From: Melioribacter roseus
GTDB lineage: Bacteria > Bacteroidota > Ignavibacteria > Ignavibacteriales > Melioribacteraceae
Assembly (NCBI GenBank): GCA_020722065.1
Contig: DYLK01000012.1
Location: forward strand, 1-64,000
Reading direction: 5' to 3'
DNA: 64,000 nt
The translations under genes were made by a program, and so were the position numbers. Numbering within the stretch: position 1 is the first letter of the stretch; each line of letters opens with the position of its first letter. Below the pieces are notes generated by a model, which worked only from the letters and a program-made list of their open reading frames with translations, had not been told where the DNA came from and searched no databases. This document shows, one piece after another, positions 33,944 through 43,559 of the stretch.

Positions 33944-34150
33944 CTAAGCAATTGGGAAGAAAGAATAATTACAAAAATAAACGACTTGATTTGAGCTTGT
34001 TTCAACTATTGCAAAACTTGACGAATTTGAGTTTGTGTAAACAAATTTTGGGAGGTACTTTTTATAACCAACTTGGTTTAGGGACAGAAAACTCTGTCCC
34101 CAACCAAATTCTAACAATAAAGGAAGCACTATTAACAATTTGTAGGGCAT
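33944..34150 (-). pseudogene. N-terminal remnant of a GH9 endoglucanase
   Basis: 68-codon ORF whose ATG overlaps the TAA of the PorV-like gene by one base (TAATG). It has a signal peptide (about 1-19) followed by SFLSLNQVGYKKYLPKFV and SSFAIVETSSNQVVY. This matches the start of the cellulase N-terminal Ig-like domain that precedes GH9 catalytic domains (LNQVGYxPxxPK ... FxLVDxxTGxVVY). The frame stops soon after and no catalytic part follows in any frame before the permuted GH16 gene 68 bases on. A truncated gene kept in its operon position is the simplest reading. Confidence 0.6.
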
Positions 34151-35166
34151 TAAAAATTAACACCTACCGAAATTTTTTGAACATCTTTAAACCTTCCAAA
34201 ATTCAAATATGAATAGTCGAAACGAATGTTTGAAAAATCATCCACGTTATATTGGAAACCCATTCCCAAAGTAAATGATTCTTCAGAATCTATTTGAAAA
34301 AGAGATTTATAACCAGCTCTAAAGAAAACCATTTTACGGAAAGAGTATTCAGTTCCAACATTCAAATATTCATAGTCATCATTTGGATGAGCGGCATCTA
34401 CATCGAGAATAATTCCGTGCATTCCATCAAATTCATTTGAATAAGACATACCTAATTTGAAGCCAAGTGGTAAATCCCACGCTTGAGAATATAATTCTGC
34501 TGGAATTCTTCCATTATCTCCTGTGGTTGTTTCATCTTGGTCATACAAAATTACAGCATCTGCACCGGAAAGTTTTGCTTTTTGTCCGAAATTGGTTATT
34601 GCCATTCCAAGCGTAAATCCTTCGAAAGGTGTATTATAAAGAACACCTAAATCTACTGCTAACGAATATGATGACATATTCCAAATTCCTTGATAAATTA
34701 TTTTTGGATTAAACCCAATTGAAAATTCTTTAGTTAGATTATAAGCCCAAGCAACACTTAATGCCATATCCTTAACTCCGAATTTTTCGCCTGTTCCTTC
34801 TGGTTTTTCAACGGTTGTAACTTCCATTTCGCCGTAGTCAGACATAATTAAACTAACTCCAAATGTTCCTAAATCACCTGTATTAAAGGATGTTGCAATG
34901 TAATTGTATTTCAAATCTGCAATCCAATTTGTGTGATCAAAAACGAAGTGATTTCCTTCTAACCGAGCAATTCCAGCTGGATTCCAGAATATTGAAGTAG
35001 CGTCATCGGCAACAGCAACAAACGCACCGCCCATTCCAGTAGCTCGTGCACCTTGAGCTACATTCATAAATTGGGCAACCGTTGTTCCTCGTTTCGAAAC
35101 ATTAGTTTCTTGGGCAACTATATATATCTGACTAAAAATCAAAAATATGAATAACAATTTTTTCAT
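34150..35166 (-). CDS. PorV/PorQ-family outer-membrane protein
   Basis: 338 residues: signal peptide (1-18) then GARATGMGGAFVAVADDATSIFWNPAGIARLEG, the hallmark N-terminus of the PorV/UPF0164 beta-barrel family, followed by alternating strands and a C-terminal aromatic residue (VGVNF). PorV proteins help release or anchor type IX cargo at the outer membrane. Its place among three T9SS-tagged secreted proteins suggests it serves the exported glucan-binding proteins here. It is 11 bases behind the large T9SS protein gene. Confidence 0.85.
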   Translation of the reverse strand: MKKLLFIFLIFSQIYIVAQETNVSKRGTTVAQFMNVAQGARATGMGGAFVAVADDATSIFWNPAGIARLEGNHFVFDHTNWIADLKYNYIATSFNTGDLGTFGVSLIMSDYGEMEVTTVEKPEGTGEKFGVKDMALSVAWAYNLTKEFSIGFNPKIIYQGIWNMSSYSLAVDLGVLYNTPFEGFTLGMAITNFGQKAKLSGADAVILYDQDETTTGDNGRIPAELYSQAWDLPLGFKLGMSYSNEFDGMHGIILDVDAAHPNDDYEYLNVGTEYSFRKMVFFRAGYKSLFQIDSEESFTLGMGFQYNVDDFSNIRFDYSYLNFGRFKDVQKISVGVNF

Positions 35167-35177
35167 CTTAATAAACC

Positions 35178-38100
35178 TTATTTAATGATTGCAAATTTGC
35201 CAATATATTCACCAACGCCAGGACTTTCTACGTGATAAATGTACATACCGAAAGCTATTTCAGTACCATCTTCTGTTAAAAGATTCCAAGACATTGTTCC
35301 ATCTGTTGGTGAATAATCTTTGTAAAGTGTTTTAATTAAAGCACCATTAATTGTATAAATACGAATTGTGCATTCTGCTGGAAGATGAATAAAATCTATT
35401 CTTCTTTCGCCCCTTCCTGATTGATAAATGTTACGTTTTTCCCACTCTGCTGCCATAATATATGGGTTTGGAACAACTTTAATTTTACTTAGGTCGTTTT
35501 TTGCTTGTTTGCTATCAACGTTTGCAGATTGAGTATTAAACGTAAAATAATCACCTTGATAGAATGGTTTGTTTATCTTAATTTGGAAAATATCGCCAGC
35601 TACTGGTTCCATTGGTTGAACATTTGGTGTACCTGGAGCATAATAATCTATTCTCCAAGTTAATTTGTATGTAGTTCCAATATATTCAATGATTACAATT
35701 TCATCGCCCATTGAAAGAGCTCCATCTCCGTTGTTATCCCAAATTTCAGCTTGAGTAGTATCGCCTGTTGTCGTATTAAATACTAAGAAATTTGCAGGTA
35801 AGTGAAAAAATGGAGTTGTAGCTACTTGTTCGTCATAAAATTGTATTTGATAATCAGAAGGCCAAGCATAACTTACTGCAGTTGATGTTTCATCTTTGTG
35901 AACAGTCATTAAAAGATTGCTTGTGCCAACTAACCAGTGTGTGTTTTCATAATCTACTTCGATTGTATCATTTACGACTGAAACAACCATTCCATCGAAA
36001 GGATCACTAAAAGAATCAGCGCCGAATTGATCAGATGGGAAATTAGAAATAATTGTATCAACTTCGGAATTTAGTGTTCTAATTACTCGGCTTGAAGTTG
36101 TTTCGTAATTAGGGAAAGTACCAGTAGAAGTGAATTCAACTTTGTACTGAGCGTTTTCCAAAATCTCTTTTTCGTTTAAAACTGTAACTGAAAGATTTCC
36201 ACTACCAATTCCTTCTGTTACTTTCGAAACATCTCCTATAATTTGTGGGGCTTCATATCCAATTGATGCAGCATTTGGAACAACAACAGCACAATTTATA
36301 TCAACAAATTGCAGATTCCCTGAATAATCTTCAGAAATGATTTTTGTACATTCTGAAGGAACAAGTCCAGCAGTTCCATAAGATGGATCTCCCATATCAT
36401 AAGAAACTACTGCATAGTAATATTTTACACCATTAATTACGTCAGTATCAACATAAGAATGTTGCAATCCACTATCTTCACCTCGCCAGAAATGAGCGCC
36501 GTTAATACCAATTGGGTCTGGTCCTGAAATTGAATCAGCTAAATCGAATTGAGCTATTGGTTTCCAATATTTTTTATTTCCTTTTGAATCGGTAATTACT
36601 TTAATATCATTAAACTCAGCTTCTCTACTTCTATAAACCAAGTATCCTTCAAAGTCTTTTTTAAATCCTTGTGTTGGGTCGTTATTTTCAAATCCCAAAA
36701 ATGGATCGCGGGATTCTTCGGCTTTTTTATCCCAATATAAGAACACTTTTCCATCGCCTGCAACTGCTTTCATTGTTGGTGTAAAAGGTGGTTTTGAGAA
36801 ATTATAGTTTGCATTGTAAATTTCTTGAACAGTTTCTTTGTTTAATACTAAATCTTCATAATTATCACCAAAAACTAAAGCCATCGAAAATCTTTCGCGT
36901 TCTTCACTCTTTAATGGGAATACACCAGAATCAAATACCATACTAATATTTGCCCTTTGAAGTGATGTGTCAAAATTTTCGGCTTGCATTTTTAACCACA
37001 TGCTTTCATCATCCTTAGGCCAACCACCGCCTGTCCCACCATCTCCTAAACGATAAATTGAGATAGCGGTTAAGCCGATTTGATCTGATTCATCTTTATC
37101 TGTAATATCAAAATTTGGTTCACCACTTGTTTCACTTCGTGATGGTAATCCGTCTCCTTCACCTTCATCAGGATTGATATATTGTAAGTCAAAAGGTCCA
37201 ACTCCATCAATACCAACGTCATTATTTAAAGGTTCATTTTGATCAGCATCCCAAGTTCCATTTCCATTCAAGTCTGAAAATGGTATCCAATCGCCGTCAT
37301 TATCTATAAAATCATCTCTTCTTTCATCAATCATAGGAACGCCATTTATGTCAGTATCTTCATCGTTATTCAAACCGTCATAAGGATTTCCGGGACTTTC
37401 AAGATAAGCATATCCATACATACCAGTTTGGTATGAACCTGGACTACCAATTCCATCTTCATCAAATGCATAAGCTAAGTCAATAGTTCTATCGAACGAG
37501 GCACAATCATCTCCACTATCACTTGTTCCACCAACTCCAGTATCAGTATAAAAACCAAAATAGGTTGTATCCCTATCATACTCAGAAATATTTATCACAT
37601 CATAATGCCAAAAAATAATATCTTCAGCTAAAACATGAGACCATTGAAATCCACGTACTTCCACACGCAAACCCATTCCGTTTCGGGTAGAATCTGATGA
37701 AATAGGATAAAAATTATATGGTGGACGTGTAAATTCACCGTCTTTTGAATCATCCATAACGAAGAATGTTTCTACATCTGCATTCATTACTCCGCGACCG
37801 AAATATCCAAACCAATAACCGTCCCATTCTGTGCCTAAATCTAATGCACGAGGCCAAGTGCTGGGCCAAGTGCTGGGGTTGTTACTTATTGATGGTCTTT
37901 CAGAACTTAATGCAGCATAACCTGGTAGCGGTTCAAGTCCCCAGATTTGTCCAGTTACAGGATCTCTATCCATCCATTCACGATATGAAGTTGCAAGTGA
38001 ATGAACGACACCACCTTGTGTATTTATTTGTGAAACAATTAATAATGCAACACCATCCAAATAACTATGTCCAGTTCCTTTTGGCCATTCGCCAGAAGGT

Positions 38101-38291
38101 TGATAAGGCCATTGACCAACTTCTCCATTATTGTAAAAAAGGGTACGAATTTGGTTTCCATCCATAATTCCTTCTCTACGATATTGAATATTGCCAAGTT
38201 CGTCTTCTCGATATAATGTGGTTTGCTGTGTTTGAGCTAAAACCTGAACCGAAAATAAAATGGCAAATAAAAACATTAATTTTCTAAACAT
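35178..38291 (-). CDS. Large T9SS-secreted surface protein of unknown function
   Basis: 1037 residues. Signal peptide 1-19. Residues about 290-400 are Asp/Asn/Gly-rich (DNDGDWIPFSDLNGNGTWD), a calcium-binding pattern like thrombospondin type 3 or EF-hand loops. Fibronectin-like beta-rich regions follow (VFLYWDKKAEESRDP near 510). The C-terminus is a sorting domain of the kind KIKVVPNPYIMAAEWE ... IRIYTINGALIKTL ... GMYIYHV. Proteins of this design are common next to TonB receptors in Ignavibacteria-like genomes, and here it sits where SusD-like lipoproteins would be found, although it shows no SusD fold signature. A role in glycan capture is inferred from position only. Confidence 0.75.
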   Translation of the reverse strand: MFRKLMFLFAILFSVQVLAQTQQTTLYREDELGNIQYRREGIMDGNQIRTLFYNNGEVGQWPYQPSGEWPKGTGHSYLDGVALLIVSQINTQGGVVHSLATSYREWMDRDPVTGQIWGLEPLPGYAALSSERPSISNNPSTWPSTWPRALDLGTEWDGYWFGYFGRGVMNADVETFFVMDDSKDGEFTRPPYNFYPISSDSTRNGMGLRVEVRGFQWSHVLAEDIIFWHYDVINISEYDRDTTYFGFYTDTGVGGTSDSGDDCASFDRTIDLAYAFDEDGIGSPGSYQTGMYGYAYLESPGNPYDGLNNDEDTDINGVPMIDERRDDFIDNDGDWIPFSDLNGNGTWDADQNEPLNNDVGIDGVGPFDLQYINPDEGEGDGLPSRSETSGEPNFDITDKDESDQIGLTAISIYRLGDGGTGGGWPKDDESMWLKMQAENFDTSLQRANISMVFDSGVFPLKSEERERFSMALVFGDNYEDLVLNKETVQEIYNANYNFSKPPFTPTMKAVAGDGKVFLYWDKKAEESRDPFLGFENNDPTQGFKKDFEGYLVYRSREAEFNDIKVITDSKGNKKYWKPIAQFDLADSISGPDPIGINGAHFWRGEDSGLQHSYVDTDVINGVKYYYAVVSYDMGDPSYGTAGLVPSECTKIISEDYSGNLQFVDINCAVVVPNAASIGYEAPQIIGDVSKVTEGIGSGNLSVTVLNEKEILENAQYKVEFTSTGTFPNYETTSSRVIRTLNSEVDTIISNFPSDQFGADSFSDPFDGMVVSVVNDTIEVDYENTHWLVGTSNLLMTVHKDETSTAVSYAWPSDYQIQFYDEQVATTPFFHLPANFLVFNTTTGDTTQAEIWDNNGDGALSMGDEIVIIEYIGTTYKLTWRIDYYAPGTPNVQPMEPVAGDIFQIKINKPFYQGDYFTFNTQSANVDSKQAKNDLSKIKVVPNPYIMAAEWEKRNIYQSGRGERRIDFIHLPAECTIRIYTINGALIKTLYKDYSPTDGTMSWNLLTEDGTEIAFGMYIYHVESPGVGEYIGKFAIIK

Positions 38292-38311
38292 TAATCCTCC
38301 AAACTCAGCTA

Positions 38312-40993
38312 TTATAAACCGAAACTTAAACCAAGACGAATTTGTCGTGGTGCGGAATACATTTGCGGGTTGTTAATATAATCTTGTATTGTGTTAAGTC
38401 CGAAAATATCTCCGGCGTATTGTGTATTTAAGTCGTTTGTTGCTCTGCCTGTTGATGAATAAACACCAACTTCGTTTCGAATATCTAAAACATTATAAAC
38501 AAGTAGATAAGTATGTAAATCGATTCCGAAAAGATCAAAGTATTTATCAGCTTTTAAGTCAACATTATGATATTGTGGTTTTGTTGAACCGTTAATGAAA
38601 CGAACTCCGTTTGACCATGTTATGTCTTCGGTATATGGAGTACCTGAGCCAAAACTATATACCAAGCCAACTGACCAATCACCAGGTTCACCAACATTTA
38701 GATTAATATTTAGTGTGTGATTTTGGTCCCAATCTAAAGGGACAACTCTTTTTTCCGTTTCAACTGGTGGGTCAGTTTGATTATCATAAAATACTGTCAT
38801 AGGATCAGATGAATTTCCTTCGGCAAGTTGAAAAGTGTAATCTATTCTTCCACCAAAGTAATCAGCAAATCGTTTTTCGATACTAACAATAAAACCTTTT
38901 ACGTTTCCATAGTCTTTGTTGATATAACGAGCATATTTAAAACCTTCGTAAGTATTAATGATTTCCATTCCAAGTAAATTTCGGATATCACTATAGTAAA
39001 CTGATAGTTTTGCTCCAACATTTGGAAAAAGTACTTGTTGTAAACCTAGTTCATATTTAACGGTTTTTTGTGCATCAAGATTTGGATTACCAATTGTTGA
39101 TGAAAGTGATTGCCCTGCTGTTACAATATATTCTTTATTCAAATATAGATATTGGAATTCTGGTAGTTGGAAGAAGTGACCATAAGAAAAATAAATAGCT
39201 CCTTCATCTGAAATTGGGAATGAAAATCCGAGACGTGGACTTATTTGATATTTTGCTTCGGCATCAACTACCTTTCCAGCACCTGGAAAATTTGGATTTC
39301 CGTTAATACTTGTATTATCTGTTAAATCTATATCATATTGATATGGATTTCTTAAGTCGGCAGGAAGTGTTGTATTCGAATTAAAATAATCAAAACGAAC
39401 ACCAGCATTTATTATCATTATATCATATTCCATTTTATCTTGTAAATAAGCAGAGAATGAATATGGATTTTTCTTGTAGGATTGGTTCCCAGCGGCTCCT
39501 GGTTGTCTGTAGCCTAAAGTGAAGATTTCATTTCCGTGATCATCAACTTCACCTTCGGTTAAGTTTATCATTGTCATACCATGGTCAAACAATTCGTAAT
39601 ATCTGCCTTCTAAACCAAATTTTAATTTATGCTCTTTACTCATTTGCGATTCAAGAGTCCAAATTCCAAGATAAGTATTAGTGTATCTTTCATATCTATT
39701 AGATTGCTGACCACCTGTTCTAAAAGTGTAACCTGTAACTGCAAGTCCTTGAGTTGGGTTCAAATATCGTGAATCGTAAGGATCTTCGAACAAATAACCT
39801 TGATAATCATTTTTATTATATGAGAATTTGAGTGTTGAATAAGTTGTTTCAGAAGGATAAATGGATAAACTCAAATTATGTACATAATTTTGTCTATAGT
39901 GATTCATTAAACCATCTGGAGTCCATCTATAATAATGGTCGTAATAATGGTTTGTATAGTCATTCCAAAACATTGTATAGTTTAATTTCCAACTTTTTGA
40001 ATTGTATGATATGTTGGAATTCATAGAGTATGAAACTCCATCATTCATTGCAACTCCGGAAGAATCGCCCGTTGGGGAAAATGGGAAGAAGTCGGTTGTA
40101 TTGTAATGTCTTGTGCCAAATAAATAACCGTCATCATCAACATATCTTCCATTTATAAAAAATGATAGATTTGGAATTATCATCAAAGGACCACTTATAG
40201 TAAAATTATAGTCTTGAACAAGATTAGAACCAAATTCATCAAGATGATAAAAAATATCTGTATCTTTTGTATAGGAAGTCCCCAAATAAGCTTTAGCAGT
40301 AAAATTAAAATTTTCACCACCTTCTTGTGTTACAATGTTAACAACACCTGACATTGCTTGACCATATTCAGCATTAAAAGTTCCACTGATTACCTCAAGT
40401 TCGCGAATAGCATCGTTTTCAACTTGAACCGAGCGGCTTCCGTTATAGGCATCATTAACAGGAATTCCATCTATTAAATATGCAACTTCGCCGGAACGAC
40501 CACCACGGAAGTGACCAGCTACAACACCAGCTTGCAAATTTACTACTTGGTCTAAATTTTCAACAGGCATCATTTTTATTTCTTCAGATGAAACGGAGCT
40601 TTTACTCGATGTTAAATCCTTTGTAACAAGTGGTCTTTCCGCAGTTACTACAACATCTTGACCTAATGATATTTCTGTTGAAGTTAGCTTAACATTTACT
40701 TTTGTTGTTAAATCAATTTTTACAATTACATCCCTAATTACTGTTTTTGCATAACCTACGTAGCTTACAATTAAATTATATTTCCCAGGTGGAATATTAT
40801 TGATGAAATAATATCCATCAATATCAGCTGCTGCACCGTAGTGAGTTCCTTCAATAACGATATTTGCTCCGAAAATTTTTTCCCCCGTTTGGCTATCTGT
40901 AATATAACCAGATATCTTACCCGTTTCGCCTGCAAATATGTTAGATATTGAAAAAAATATCGTTGTTAAAAGTATAAATATTTTCATTTGCAT
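38312..40993 (-). CDS. TonB-dependent outer-membrane receptor
   Basis: 893 residues from the chosen ATG (a TTG 18 bases upstream is less likely). Signal peptide, then a carboxypeptidase-regulatory-like domain (ISGYITDSQTGEKIFGANIVIEGT, about 25-105), a plug (VENLDQVVNLQAGVVAGHFRGGRSG and IDGIPVNDAYNGSRS, ending FNAEYGQAMSGVVNIVTQEGG) and a 22-strand-type barrel closing with RLGLSFGL. It is an energy-coupled importer, probably of glucan oligosaccharides given the locus. No SusD partner gene is next to it. It is separated from the upstream gene by a hairpin. Confidence 0.92.
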   Translation of the reverse strand: MQMKIFILLTTIFFSISNIFAGETGKISGYITDSQTGEKIFGANIVIEGTHYGAAADIDGYYFINNIPPGKYNLIVSYVGYAKTVIRDVIVKIDLTTKVNVKLTSTEISLGQDVVVTAERPLVTKDLTSSKSSVSSEEIKMMPVENLDQVVNLQAGVVAGHFRGGRSGEVAYLIDGIPVNDAYNGSRSVQVENDAIRELEVISGTFNAEYGQAMSGVVNIVTQEGGENFNFTAKAYLGTSYTKDTDIFYHLDEFGSNLVQDYNFTISGPLMIIPNLSFFINGRYVDDDGYLFGTRHYNTTDFFPFSPTGDSSGVAMNDGVSYSMNSNISYNSKSWKLNYTMFWNDYTNHYYDHYYRWTPDGLMNHYRQNYVHNLSLSIYPSETTYSTLKFSYNKNDYQGYLFEDPYDSRYLNPTQGLAVTGYTFRTGGQQSNRYERYTNTYLGIWTLESQMSKEHKLKFGLEGRYYELFDHGMTMINLTEGEVDDHGNEIFTLGYRQPGAAGNQSYKKNPYSFSAYLQDKMEYDIMIINAGVRFDYFNSNTTLPADLRNPYQYDIDLTDNTSINGNPNFPGAGKVVDAEAKYQISPRLGFSFPISDEGAIYFSYGHFFQLPEFQYLYLNKEYIVTAGQSLSSTIGNPNLDAQKTVKYELGLQQVLFPNVGAKLSVYYSDIRNLLGMEIINTYEGFKYARYINKDYGNVKGFIVSIEKRFADYFGGRIDYTFQLAEGNSSDPMTVFYDNQTDPPVETEKRVVPLDWDQNHTLNINLNVGEPGDWSVGLVYSFGSGTPYTEDITWSNGVRFINGSTKPQYHNVDLKADKYFDLFGIDLHTYLLVYNVLDIRNEVGVYSSTGRATNDLNTQYAGDIFGLNTIQDYINNPQMYSAPRQIRLGLSFGL

Positions 40994-41025
40994 AATTTTA
41001 CCGTTTTTCAATTTCGGATAAAAAA

Positions 41026-41053
41026 AGAGATGCCACTTTTAAGTGGCATCTCT
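41026..41053 (-). terminator. Intercistronic terminator or stabilising hairpin
   Basis: AGAGATGCCAC pairs with GTGGCATCTCT over six bases, and the minus strand continues TTTTTTT. It lies between the carbohydrate-binding protein gene and the TonB receptor gene, so it may reduce receptor expression or mark a transcript boundary. Confidence 0.82.
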
Positions 41054-41065
41054 AACCATAATATA

Positions 41066-43531
41066 TTATTTTAAGAGCATCATCTTTTTAGTGATTGAAG
41101 CATTTCCGGATTGTAATTGATACATATAAACACCGCTTGTTAAGTGGCTTGCATCAAAAGTTACGCTATATGAACCGGAATTTTGAACTTGATTTACCAA
41201 TGTCATTACTTCTTGTCCGAGTAGGTTATATATTTTTATTGTAGTTAAACCAGAATTTGGAATGAAATAATTAATTGTTGTACTTGGGTTAAATGGGTTT
41301 GGATAGTTTTGATTTAAAACATATTCAGTTGGATTTTGATTTTGAGTTGCTACACCTACCATTTCATTACCAATCCAAGTATATGACCATCTTGTTACAT
41401 CTTGCCATGCTTGATCTTGGTTATTTACTGAATATGTAAGAATTCCTTCTCTTTCGCCTGTTGCATCAGCATCATTAATGCAAAATTCAATAGGAATTCT
41501 ATTCCCAATTACTGGGTCAAATCGATGCCAATCTGAAATTTCACCTAATGCATCAAGTGAAATTTTCCCTTCAACATTATATCCCGTTGGGAATGTGTTT
41601 GTCCAATTATAATCTGCTCCAACTGGTGCAAGTACTACTCCGCCGTTATCTAGCCAAATTTGGTTTACATTGAATCTGATGTGAACATCTGGTTCGTCAC
41701 CTCCTTGATATGAAGTATGCGAAGCACCGTGTGCATCATATAAACCAATGAACAAATCTGGTGAATCTTGTAGATAACTTGCAATTGTTGTGTCAGTTGA
41801 AATGATATCATCTTCAACATCAGCTGCGAAATAGATGTAATTTTCGTCCATTGCAACCCAAGTATAAACTGAAAGGTCAGCATCTCCATCAATTGTAGTG
41901 TTGTTTACAACTGTACCACTTCCATCTGAAGGGAACATTCTGAAACTCATTAAATCACTCCATTCGCTCACATCACCATCAACTGCAAAACCTGTTGGCA
42001 TTTCTGGGTGAATTGGAGGAACTCCTTCTGCTGTATTTGTAATTGCTCCAGAAGCAGAAATTTCACTTACGTTTCCAGCAGCGTCAGTACATGTTACTGC
42101 ATAATAATATGTTACATCTTGGTCTGTTGATGGGGCACGCAAAACATGTGTAATAATTTGTTCGCCACCAGTAACTTTTGTTGAAACAACTTCAAGATTT
42201 GGTGCATTAAGATCAGTAATAGGGTCGAAACTATAATATATTTGATAAACTTCACCATCTTCACCAGGAACATCAATCCATGTTACTAAGTTTTGATAAG
42301 AACCTTGAATTACTGTTAAACCTTGTGGTGCCGCAGGAGGAATAACATCTATGTCGGGATTACCTGTCCAGATATGTTCATAATAAATTTTCTTCCCTGC
42401 AACTGCATTAGCATGTCCCATCATTTGGAAAACGCTAATATTTTCAGGATTGAAGTTTGTAGTTCCATCTTCATTCGTAAAATCAGCCAAAGCAATTGAA
42501 TATTCATGCCATTGATTATCTGCAATTACATCTTTATAATAAGATACTTTTCCATCTGCCCCGCTTTCAAATTGAAAATGAATTGGGCTATTAACACCTT
42601 CTTCAACTTTCATTTTAAGTTTTAATGAATCAAATGGCCAGCGGAAAGCTAAATCGTGACTTGGATCAATATTCCAACCAGCACCGCTCCAACCATTTCC
42701 CCATTCATCTCCTTGAGTCCAAACAAGAGCATTTAAAGCAGGATCTTCGCCAGCTCCTACTTCAATAGCAAGTTGTGATTGTCCCCAAGTGAATTGAGAA
42801 AAAGTTAAATCTACAGTTTTACCATTAAAAATTAACCAAGGTTTTTCGGCAACGCCAAATAATTCTACTTGGTCAAAAATTACGGTACCAGATGCAGCAT
42901 CGCCTTCGCCAGCTCCGCTCATAGAAAATTCAAATGTAAATCCTTTAATTTGATCTTTGTCGAGAGTGTTGTTACCGCTAATACCAACCCATCCCGTTCT
43001 GTTAAAACCTTCACCACTCCAAAAGTTTGGATCGGCTTCTAAAGGTATTTTAATTTGTTGCCAGCCTGGTGCGGCGTCAACAACTGCATAATGGAATGAA
43101 TAATAATATTCACATTGGGTAATGTCGGTTGTTGAGTCATCAACTTCAGAAACATCCCAAAGATTAAATCTTAAGTGAACTCTTCCTGGTAAAGTACTTG
43201 GGGTTTCAGTGTAAACCCAAAATGAAATTGAGTCATAATCACTAAAATCATATACTTCCCATCCTGGGGCAAGGTGGGCAAAGTTAGCATAACCACCCCA
43301 ACCTTCACTATTTTGTGTTCCCCAATCAACTTTCAAAGCATTTCCAACTTGAGCAGTTGTGTTTTGATATGTGAAATTAGTGTAAGCTAATGTTGGGTCA
43401 GAACTATAAGCATGCCCTGGTTCCCAATAAGTTGTGTCTTGTGGATCTTCAAATGTTTCTACAACACTTGTTTGAGCGAACAAGATAGTTGTTAAGAACA
43501 AAAAGACGAAAAGAAAGTTAAATTTTTTCAT
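41066..43531 (-). CDS. T9SS-secreted carbohydrate-binding-type protein
   Basis: 821 residues: signal peptide 1-19; two jelly-roll-like regions (about 22-225 and 228-390) resembling carbohydrate-binding modules of the CBM11 kind (SDYDSISFWVYTET, DSLKLKMKVEEG); a fibronectin III segment starting at AAPQGLTVIQGSY; a CBM9/DOMON-like domain (FAVDGDVSEWSDLM ... ENYIYFAADVEDD, about 520-715); and a textbook type IX sorting domain (NQNYPNPFNPSTTINYFIP ... KKMMLLK). No catalytic motif is seen. It probably binds polysaccharide at the cell surface. GGAG precedes the ATG. The module names are by resemblance. Confidence 0.8.
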   Translation of the reverse strand: MKKFNFLFVFLFLTTILFAQTSVVETFEDPQDTTYWEPGHAYSSDPTLAYTNFTYQNTTAQVGNALKVDWGTQNSEGWGGYANFAHLAPGWEVYDFSDYDSISFWVYTETPSTLPGRVHLRFNLWDVSEVDDSTTDITQCEYYYSFHYAVVDAAPGWQQIKIPLEADPNFWSGEGFNRTGWVGISGNNTLDKDQIKGFTFEFSMSGAGEGDAASGTVIFDQVELFGVAEKPWLIFNGKTVDLTFSQFTWGQSQLAIEVGAGEDPALNALVWTQGDEWGNGWSGAGWNIDPSHDLAFRWPFDSLKLKMKVEEGVNSPIHFQFESGADGKVSYYKDVIADNQWHEYSIALADFTNEDGTTNFNPENISVFQMMGHANAVAGKKIYYEHIWTGNPDIDVIPPAAPQGLTVIQGSYQNLVTWIDVPGEDGEVYQIYYSFDPITDLNAPNLEVVSTKVTGGEQIITHVLRAPSTDQDVTYYYAVTCTDAAGNVSEISASGAITNTAEGVPPIHPEMPTGFAVDGDVSEWSDLMSFRMFPSDGSGTVVNNTTIDGDADLSVYTWVAMDENYIYFAADVEDDIISTDTTIASYLQDSPDLFIGLYDAHGASHTSYQGGDEPDVHIRFNVNQIWLDNGGVVLAPVGADYNWTNTFPTGYNVEGKISLDALGEISDWHRFDPVIGNRIPIEFCINDADATGEREGILTYSVNNQDQAWQDVTRWSYTWIGNEMVGVATQNQNPTEYVLNQNYPNPFNPSTTINYFIPNSGLTTIKIYNLLGQEVMTLVNQVQNSGSYSVTFDASHLTSGVYMYQLQSGNASITKKMMLLK

Positions 43532-43559
43532 CTGGTGTCTCCTTTTTGTTTGTAATTAG

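Noticed and set aside
33925-34212. 95-codon plus-strand ORF
   Set aside because: It is antisense to the GH9 remnant and the end of the PorV-like gene, and has low-complexity Lys/Asn/Leu composition. The minus frame has recognisable domain sequence.
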